From NCBI GenBank assembly GCA_003221035.1, contig QHUB01000010.1, positions 41,277 to 105,276 on the forward strand: a stretch of 64,000 nt of DNA, in the 5' to 3' direction. This DNA is from Gemmatimonadota bacterium. Lineage in GTDB: Bacteria > Gemmatimonadota > Gemmatimonadetes > Gemmatimonadales > GWC2-71-9. This document shows positions 58,312-64,000 of the stretch, one piece after another. Each line of letters starts with the position of its first letter. Positions within the stretch are counted from its first letter, which is position 1. Under the pieces are notes generated by a model, which saw nothing but the letters and a program-made list of their open reading frames with translations, had not been told where the DNA came from and did no database searches. The translations under genes and the position numbers were made by a program.

Positions 58312-60721
58312 GCACCTGCTCCACCGCCTTGCCGTCGCCGCCCTCCCAGGGCGTCGGGACACGCGTCGGTTCGGGCCAGGGGATGTCCGGGAATGATTCC
58401 GGACCGACCCGTCCCGCTTCCCCCTTTGCCTTTCTCCGCAATGCCTTGAGCACTTTCTCCGGCGTGATCGGCACCTCGTCGATGCGTACGCCCACGGCGT
58501 CGTAGACCGCATTGGCAACGGCGGGCATCACCGGCAGCAGCGGGCCCTGGCCGACCTCCTTGGCGCCGAACGGTCCGTTGGGGTCGGGGTCTTCGACCAG
58601 ATAGGTGATCACGTCGCACATTTCCAGCGTGGTCGGGCTCTTGTACTCGAGCAATGACGGAATCTTGTGCACGACGTTGCGGTTGCCGCGGTAGGCCATC
58701 TCCTCCATCAAGGCTTCGCCAAGCCCCATGTAGATCGAGCCTTCGACCTGGCCGATCACCGTCGCGGCATTGATCGAGCGGCCGACGTCGTGGGCGATCC
58801 AGATCGTCGGCACGCGCACGATCCCCGTTTCGGGATCCACGTCCACCTCGGCCACGCAGGCGCTGTAGGAGTACGCGGGTGACGGCCCGACGCCGGCGCC
58901 GCGATACCGGCCCGCGCTGCGCGGCGGCGTGTACGAGCCGACGGTGCCGACGGTCCCCGCGGCGGCTTCCGCCGCCTGCACGGCGTCAGCGAAGGACATC
59001 CCGCGCTTCGAATCATTTCCATCGAATACACGTCCATCGGCAAACTGCAGGCGATCGACCGGGACCTCGAGCTGCTTCGCGGCATGCACAGCCAGAATCT
59101 GCCGCGCCCGCTCGGCGGCCTGCAGCGCGGCATTGCCGCTCATGAGCGTGACGCGGCTCGAATAACTGCCCAGGTCGACAGGCGTGAGATCGGTGTCAGC
59201 GGTGACGACGGCGATGTCGAAAGGATCGATGCCGAGGATTTCGGCGACGATGTAGGCGAGAATCGAGTCGGAGCCCTGGCCGATGTCGGTCGAGCCGCAG
59301 AAAACGGTGACGCCGCCCGAGCGATCGCACTTCAGCTGCACGCCCGAGTGCGGCATGTTGTTCCAGTAGATCGGCAAGCCCGCGCCCGAGATGTAGCTCG
59401 AGCACGCGAGACCCACGCCGCGACCTTCCGGCAGTTGCCGGAACCTTTTCTTCCACTCCGATCCCGCGATCACCTTCTCGATGCACCGGCCGAGCCCCAT
59501 CGAGCCCACGCGCAGGTAATTCGCCGTGAGCGAATTGGGCGGCACCAGCGTGCGCAGCCGCAGCTCGGCGGGATCGAGTCCCAGCTGCTCGGCGATCTTG
59601 TCGACATGGACTTCGAGCGCGAAGCGCGGTTGCGGCGTGCCATGCCCGCGCTTGGGTCCGCACGGCGCCTTGTTCGTGAACGCGCGCGCACCCTGGAAGT
59701 GGTAGCGCGGAATGTTGTAGGTGACGGTCTGCAATGCGCCCGTGTAATACGTGCTCGCGACGCCATAGGAACCATAGGCGCCGCCGTCGAGCAGCGAGCG
59801 AAAGTGCATGCCGGTGATCGCACCGCTTTTCTTCACACCCGTCCGCACCCACATCAGCGTCGGATGGCGGCCGCGATGGCAGTAGAACACCTCTTCGCGC
59901 GTCAACGTGATCTTCACCGGGCGGCCCGTAAGCATCGCGAGTTTGGCGACGGCGATCTCGTGATTGAACGGATCGCTCTTGCCGCCGAAGCCGCCGCCGT
60001 TCGGCGTCGCGATCACACGGACGCGCGCAGGCGGAAGCTCCAGCACTTTGGCGAGGGCGCGATGTACGTAGTGGGGCGTCTGCGTGCTGGACCAGAGCGT
60101 CAGCTTGCCGTCCGGTGACCACACGGCCACGGCGGCGTGCTGCTCCATCGGCAGGTGCGTATTGCCCTCGAAGAAGAACAGATCTTCCCGCACCACATCG
60201 CCCTCGGCGATGCCGGCGGCGGCATCGCCGAATTCGAGATCGATGAGCTTGTGGAGATTGCCGCTGTCGCCGTAGTCGTGAATGCGGGGCTCGGGGTTGG
60301 CGACCGCCGCTTCGGCCGAGTCGAACGAGCGGAGCGGCTCGTAGGCCACCGTGATGCGATCGAGGGCGGCGGTTGCGGTCTCTTCGCTCGTCGCCGCGAC
60401 GGCCGCAACCGGATCGCCGATGAAGCGCACCTTGTCCACGCAGAGCGCGTGCTCATCCTGCGACACCGGCAGAATGCCGAATGGAATCGGCAGGTCTTTT
60501 CCGGTGAGCACCGCCTGCACGCCGTCGAGTGCGCGCGCGGCGCTCGCATCAATCGATACGACACGCGCGTGCGGATGCGTAGCGCGAAGCAGCTTGCAGT
60601 ACAGCATGCGCGGGAACGCGAGATCGTCCGCGAACCTGGTCGTGCCGGTGACTTTCGCGACCGCGTCGATTTTGCGGAGGGCTGTGCCAATAATGCGGCG
60701 GTCGGACGGCTTACGCGCCAT
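58304..60721 (-). CDS. molybdenum hydroxylase catalytic (molybdopterin) subunit, xanthine dehydrogenase/4-hydroxybenzoyl-CoA reductase alpha-type
   Basis: 805 aa. The first domain begins RRIIGTALRKIDAVAKVTG. GGGFGGKSDPF, FTNKAPCGPKRGHG and GSTDIGQGSDS are the Mo-cofactor loops. The catalytic Glu is in GAKEVGQGPLLP near the end. It is the large Mo-MCD-containing subunit that hydroxylates or, in the HcrA type, dehydroxylates aromatic substrates. ATG at 60721 overlaps the 2Fe-2S subunit gene by 11 nt. With HcrB- and HcrC-like partners the set forms one heterotrimer. Maturation genes are not adjacent. Confidence 0.87.
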   Translation of the reverse strand: MARKPSDRRIIGTALRKIDAVAKVTGTTRFADDLAFPRMLYCKLLRATHPHARVVSIDASAARALDGVQAVLTGKDLPIPFGILPVSQDEHALCVDKVRFIGDPVAAVAATSEETATAALDRITVAYEPLRSFDSAEAAVANPEPRIHDYGDSGNLHKLIDLEFGDAAAGIAEGDVVREDLFFFEGNTHLPMEQHAAVAVWSPDGKLTLWSSTQTPHYVHRALAKVLELPPARVRVIATPNGGGFGGKSDPFNHEIAVAKLAMLTGRPVKITLTREEVFYCHRGRHPTLMWVRTGVKKSGAITGMHFRSLLDGGAYGSYGVASTYYTGALQTVTYNIPRYHFQGARAFTNKAPCGPKRGHGTPQPRFALEVHVDKIAEQLGLDPAELRLRTLVPPNSLTANYLRVGSMGLGRCIEKVIAGSEWKKRFRQLPEGRGVGLACSSYISGAGLPIYWNNMPHSGVQLKCDRSGGVTVFCGSTDIGQGSDSILAYIVAEILGIDPFDIAVVTADTDLTPVDLGSYSSRVTLMSGNAALQAAERARQILAVHAAKQLEVPVDRLQFADGRVFDGNDSKRGMSFADAVQAAEAAAGTVGTVGSYTPPRSAGRYRGAGVGPSPAYSYSACVAEVDVDPETGIVRVPTIWIAHDVGRSINAATVIGQVEGSIYMGLGEALMEEMAYRGNRNVVHKIPSLLEYKSPTTLEMCDVITYLVEDPDPNGPFGAKEVGQGPLLPVMPAVANAVYDAVGVRIDEVPITPEKVLKALRRKAKGEAGRVGPESFPDIPWPEPTRVPTPWEGGDGKAVEQVRA

Positions 60722-61232
60722 AGAGCGACTCACGCGTTGGTTCCGCGCTCTCTCCACGCATCCGTGCCGCAGCGAGCTCGACCGCTTCATAGATCTTGAT
60801 GTAGCCCGTGCAGCGGCAGAGATTGCCCGCCAGCGCGTCCTTGATTTCGTCGCGTGTGGGTTGGGGATTGCCGGCGAGCAGGGCTTGGGCGGTCAACAGA
60901 AATGCCGGCGTGCAATATCCGCATTGGGCAGCGCCCAAATCGGCAAACGTCTCCTGCAGGGGATGCAACTTCCCGGCGCTCGCCATCCCCTCGACTGTTC
61001 CGACATCGTGACCCGCGCATGCAAGGCCGAGCACGAGACAGGACAGCACCGGCGTTCCATCGAGCAGCACGGTACAGGTCCCACATTCTCCCAGCTCGCA
61101 GCCGTGCTTGGTGCCGGTGAGCCCGAGATCTTCGCGCAGCACTTCGAGCAGCATCTTGTGCGGCGCGAAGGCGACCTCCGCGCTCTCGCCGTTGACCGTG
61201 AAAGCGATCATGGCCTTGGATTCGTTGCCCAT
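60711..61232 (-). CDS. molybdenum hydroxylase 2Fe-2S subunit
   Basis: 173 aa. The N-terminal plant-ferredoxin-type cluster uses Cys45, 50, 53 and 65 (CELGECGTC then LSC). The C-terminal cluster uses Cys104, 107, 139 and 141 (CGYCTPAFLL, CRCTGY). Standard CoxS/XdhC length. It passes electrons between the Mo and FAD subunits. ATG at 61232; first gene of a three-gene operon read toward lower coordinates, 48 bp from the divergent dipeptidase. Confidence 0.9.
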   Translation of the reverse strand: MGNESKAMIAFTVNGESAEVAFAPHKMLLEVLREDLGLTGTKHGCELGECGTCTVLLDGTPVLSCLVLGLACAGHDVGTVEGMASAGKLHPLQETFADLGAAQCGYCTPAFLLTAQALLAGNPQPTRDEIKDALAGNLCRCTGYIKIYEAVELAAARMRGESAEPTRESLYGA

Positions 61233-61280
61233 GGATACTGCCTAATCTAGCTTTTGAACTCCTTGAACGTGGCGGAGAGC

Positions 61281-62507
61281 ATGTCGGACGGTCGGTGGGC
61301 CTGTGTAATCGCGCTCTTGTTGTCGAGCTCGCTGCTGTGCGCGGCTCCGTCGGATGGTCAGACCGTCCGACCGTCCGACGATTACCACGCGCAAGCCGTT
61401 CGCATCCTCAAGACCATTCCCCTCATCGACGGCCACAACGACATCCCAGACGCGATTCACGGGCTCGGCGGCCTCGATTCCGTGAACTTCGCCGTCAGCC
61501 AACCGAAGCTGATGACCGACATCCCGCGGCTTCGCGCCGGTCGCGTCGGGGGGCAATTTTGGGCCGCCTATGTGCCGGTGACGACGATGGACTCGGGGCC
61601 GCACCCGGCCGTCTACGCGCTCGAGCAGATCGACCTCGTGCGACGCCTCTGCGCCAACAACTCAGGCAGCATGGCAATGGCGCACACCGCAGCGGACGTG
61701 CAGCGCAACTTTGCCGCGGGCAAAATCTCCTGCCTCATCGGAATTGAGGGCGGGCACGCGATCGAGAACTCGCTCGGCGCGCTGCGCATGTTCTACAGCC
61801 TGGGCACACGTTACATGACGTTGACTCACTGGCGCAGCCTGGACTGGGCGACGGCATCCACCGACACCTCCCGACGTGGACTCTCGGCCTTCGGGAAGCA
61901 GGTGGTCCTCGAGATGAACCGGTTGGGGATGCTGGTCGATCTGTCACACGTCAACGACCAGACGATGTCGGATGCGCTGCACACGTCCAAGGCGCCGGTG
62001 ATCTTCTCGCATTCGTCTGCGCGCGCGCTGAGCAATCACCCGCGCAACGTCCCCGATTCGATTTTGAAGCTCGTCGCCGTCAATCGCGGCGTGGTGATGG
62101 TCAATTTCAATCCCGCTTTCGTATCCGAGGCGGTCCGCGTTTCGGACGACAGCAGCAGCGCGCGAACCGACGCGCTGCAAAAGGCCGGTGTGGATTCGGC
62201 GAGTCGCGCCGACTCCCTCAAGAAGTGGCAGGCGACGGCACCGCACGCGACCTTAGCGCAAGTCGCCGACCACATCGAATACATCCGGCGAATCGCGGGC
62301 GTCGACTGCGTGGGTATAGGCTCCGATTTCGACGGCATTACGGAAGTGCCGGTCGGCATGGAAGACGTGTCGAAGTTCCCAGATTTGATCGCGGAGCTGC
62401 TCAAACGTGGATGGACAGAGGCTGACGTGCAGAAGGTCGCTGGGCTCAATGTGCTGCGGGTGATGCGGGACGCCGAGAGGGTCTCTCGAGAAATGCGAGG
62501 CCGCTAG
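61281..62507 (+). CDS. membrane dipeptidase, peptidase family M19 (renal dipeptidase-like)
   Basis: 408 aa. A hydrophobic leader ends near Cys20, so it may be a lipoprotein. Zinc and substrate residues: His52 and Asp54 in DGHND, the bridging Glu in GIEGGH, DLSHVND and SHSSARALSNHPRN with two later His, and GSDFDG near the end. It cuts dipeptides, in periplasm or on the surface. ATG at 61281 with GGAGAG upstream is preferred to a TTG at 61254. Octad repeats (61362-61379) encode the residues next to the leader. The stop overlaps the Hpt gene by CTAG. Confidence 0.9.
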   Translation: MSDGRWACVIALLLSSSLLCAAPSDGQTVRPSDDYHAQAVRILKTIPLIDGHNDIPDAIHGLGGLDSVNFAVSQPKLMTDIPRLRAGRVGGQFWAAYVPVTTMDSGPHPAVYALEQIDLVRRLCANNSGSMAMAHTAADVQRNFAAGKISCLIGIEGGHAIENSLGALRMFYSLGTRYMTLTHWRSLDWATASTDTSRRGLSAFGKQVVLEMNRLGMLVDLSHVNDQTMSDALHTSKAPVIFSHSSARALSNHPRNVPDSILKLVAVNRGVVMVNFNPAFVSEAVRVSDDSSSARTDALQKAGVDSASRADSLKKWQATAPHATLAQVADHIEYIRRIAGVDCVGIGSDFDGITEVPVGMEDVSKFPDLIAELLKRGWTEADVQKVAGLNVLRVMRDAERVSREMRGR

Positions 62508-62845
62508 ACGCGTTGGCGGAAGCGCTCGATCGCAGCTCCGAGCCCGTCGAGCTCGTGGCCTGCTTCGTCGAGCTCTGCCGGCGGGGCGGCGCGGGCGTCG
62601 AGCCACCGTCGGCCGAGCATGGCTAACCGGGCCACATGAGGCGCCAATTCGTGAGCGCCATAGGATCCGGCCGTGCCGCTGAGTGCGTGCGCAGGAAGAT
62701 GAAACGCCTGGAGGGTCTCGCGCGTGACACTCCGCCGAACTCCATCCAGCGCCGACCGCAAGGCTGCCAGGCGTTCGGGCAGGGCCGCGGCAAACTCGCG
62801 CCGCAGCGCGGCCACTGCCTCTTCGAGGCTGGAGTCTTTCGCCAT
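62504..62845 (-). CDS. histidine phosphotransfer (Hpt) domain protein
   Basis: 113 aa. A single four-helix Hpt module: the phospho-acceptor His53 is in PAHALSGTAGSYG, close to the AHxLKGxAGxxG consensus but with Ser for Lys. ATG at 62845. It is divergent from the NtrC-type regulator (57 bp) and convergent with the dipeptidase (4-nt overlap). It may relay phosphate between a hybrid kinase, such as the one at 53.9 kb, and a response regulator. Confidence 0.8.
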   Translation of the reverse strand: MAKDSSLEEAVAALRREFAAALPERLAALRSALDGVRRSVTRETLQAFHLPAHALSGTAGSYGAHELAPHVARLAMLGRRWLDARAAPPAELDEAGHELDGLGAAIERFRQRV

Positions 62846-62902
62846 CGGCCGCCGTCTATTACGCTGTGAGACCACGGTGCATGGGAAGGAAAGATTTGCC
62901 CA

Positions 62903-64000
62903 ATGCCACCCAAAGTCTACATCCTCGACGACGATCTCTCGTTCGCCAAGCTGCTCGCGGTGAATCTGCGAGGCGCGGGCACGTTCAAGATCGAGGTCTT
63001 CCAGCGAGCAGATGATCTGTTCGCCCGGCGTGCGGAAGAGCCGTCCGATGCGGTCATCACCGACCTCATGATGCCGGGCGTGGACGGCATCGCCGTAACG
63101 CGGCGACTGCGCGAGACCGACCCCCATCTTCCCGTCTTCGTCCTCACGGGCCAGGCGGAAATCGCGACTGCCATCGATGCACTGAAGGCGGGCGCCACCG
63201 AGTACCTCACCAAGCCGGTGAACGTCGATGAGCTGACAACGCTTCTCAAGCGGGCGCTGAAAGCGCGGCCGTTGATCGAAACCGCGGAGTCGCTCGAACG
63301 GACGCGCAAACGCGACTTCTCGACGGGCGCGATCCTCGGTGCTGATCCCAAGGTCGAGGCGGTACGCGAATTCGTGCGGCGCGTTGCGGAGGCGCCGACC
63401 GCGACCGTGCTGCTGCTCGGTGAAAGCGGCACCGGGAAAAACCTCGTCGCCCAGGCGATTCACTATTCCGGCGCCGCGGGCGGACGATTTGTCGAAATCA
63501 ACTGTGCCGCGCTGCCGCATCATTTGCTGGAAGCGGAGTTGTTCGGCTACCAAAAAGGGGCATTCACTGACGCGCGTGAGTCCAAGCGCGGGCTCGTCGA
63601 GGTGGCTGAGAACGGCACGATATTCCTCGATGAAATCGGCGAGCTGTCGCCCGAATTTCAGGCCAAGCTGCTCAACATGCTCGAGTCGCGGCGGTTTCGG
63701 CGCGTCGGAGGAACCGAAGAGCTGGAGGTCCCGGCCCGATTTGTCACGGCCACCAATCGCAATCTGGAGCAGGCTGTGGAGACCGGCAAATTCCGCCAGG
63801 ACCTCTACTATCGAATTCGCGTTGCCACGATGGCGCTGCCCTCATTGCGGGAGATCGAGGGCGACCTGGCGGTGCTCGCCGAGCACTTTCGCGAGTTCTT
63901 CAGCCGCGAGTTCAAGAAGGACGTGCGGCGCATCGCGCCGGCGGCGCTCGCACGGCTCCGCGCATGGCGTTGGCCCGGCAACGTCCGCGAGCTGCGCAAC
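62903..64000 (+). CDS. NtrC-family sigma-54-dependent response regulator, 3' end outside the window
   Basis: 366 residues present. The receiver has DDD at 9-11, Asp54 (VITDLMMPG) and Lys104. The AAA+ domain has Walker A GESGTGKN at 173-180, sigma-54 contact loop GAFTDA at 219-224, Walker B GTIFLDEI at 238-245 and FRQDLYYRI. The contact loop has Asp in place of the last Gly of GAFTGA, a variant also found in working activators. The Fis-type DNA-binding end is missing because the window stops at WPGNVRELRN. ATG at 62903. It should activate sigma-54 promoters when phosphorylated. Confidence 0.9.
   Translation, partial: MPPKVYILDDDLSFAKLLAVNLRGAGTFKIEVFQRADDLFARRAEEPSDAVITDLMMPGVDGIAVTRRLRETDPHLPVFVLTGQAEIATAIDALKAGATEYLTKPVNVDELTTLLKRALKARPLIETAESLERTRKRDFSTGAILGADPKVEAVREFVRRVAEAPTATVLLLGESGTGKNLVAQAIHYSGAAGGRFVEINCAALPHHLLEAELFGYQKGAFTDARESKRGLVEVAENGTIFLDEIGELSPEFQAKLLNMLESRRFRRVGGTEELEVPARFVTATNRNLEQAVETGKFRQDLYYRIRVATMALPSLREIEGDLAVLAEHFREFFSREFKKDVRRIAPAALARLRAWRWPGNVRELRN

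Noticed and set aside
63555..63576. Inactive sigma-54 contact loop because GAFTGA reads GAFTDA
   Set aside because: The Asp variant is, to my knowledge, common in functional NtrC-family activators, and the other motifs are intact.

Overview
The window is about 64 kb of GC-rich, tightly packed chromosomal DNA. It encodes about 60 proteins. I see no transposase, phage gene, CRISPR array, rRNA or tRNA, and no gap between genes above 200 bp. The gene content points to a Gram-negative, didermic free-living bacterium: Omp85-type and other outer-membrane barrels, many lipoproteins with lipoboxes, TolB-like beta-propeller proteins, an ECF sigma/anti-sigma/PDZ module and secreted amidohydrolases. Together with the PadR regulator carrying a Gly/Trp/Phe-rich leader, this mix resembles Gemmatimonadota. 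That placement is inference from gene style, not from a marker comparison.

Layout. (1) 1-9.2 kb, minus strand: one long run of overlapping genes, read from 8.9 kb down to 0.2 kb. It codes for three lipoprotein or exported genes (SnoaL-like protein and two amidohydrolases), a membrane protein, selenide water dikinase with an in-frame UGA for selenocysteine, a universal stress protein, a degenerate RNase H, dCMP deaminase, a zinc-ribbon protein and an isocitrate/isopropylmalate dehydrogenase-family enzyme. A Lys-rich histone-like gene lies upstream. (2) 9.4-21.8 kb, plus strand: a secreted Ig-like/propeller protein, an MDR dehydrogenase, gyrA, then a coupled string of threonine dehydratase, a REC-GAF-GGDEF protein, a Ser/Thr kinase, E1-alpha dehydrogenase, a glucose/sorbosone dehydrogenase-like lipoprotein and a dienelactone hydrolase. 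(3) 21.8-29.3 kb: S41-like protein, metallophosphoesterase, TetR, saccharopine dehydrogenase-family enzyme, two outer-membrane barrels and a Tat-exported asparaginase-like Ntn hydrolase. (4) 29.3-39.2 kb, plus strand: glycosyltransferase, anti-sigma-like protein, pncB, then argC-argB-argD-argA, a nicotinamidase-like gene, a class V aminotransferase and serA. This block covers arginine, serine and NAD-salvage functions. (5) 39.2-49 kb: secreted propellers, DDAH, a chemoreceptor, leuS and a ferritin-like/VIT iron transporter. (6) 49-57 kb: ECF sigma factor, anti-sigma, PDZ protein, M14 carboxypeptidase, a hybrid histidine kinase coupled to a haem-oxygenase-fold protein, and PadR. (7) 57-61 kb, minus: a three-subunit molybdenum hydroxylase with the extra cysteines of 4-hydroxybenzoyl-CoA reductase. 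(8) 61-64 kb: an M19 dipeptidase, an Hpt protein and a truncated NtrC-family regulator.

Two threads run across the window. The first is extreme compaction: GTGA/ATGA/TTGA/CTGA/TGATG start-stop overlaps, CTAG or CTAA overlaps of convergent stop codons, and one divergent pair sharing a CATG. The second is a set of short tandem arrays of 7-, 8- or 10-nt units, several paired as inverted arrays. They sit in intergenic spaces and inside non-conserved parts of coding sequences, and are the least explained structure in the window.
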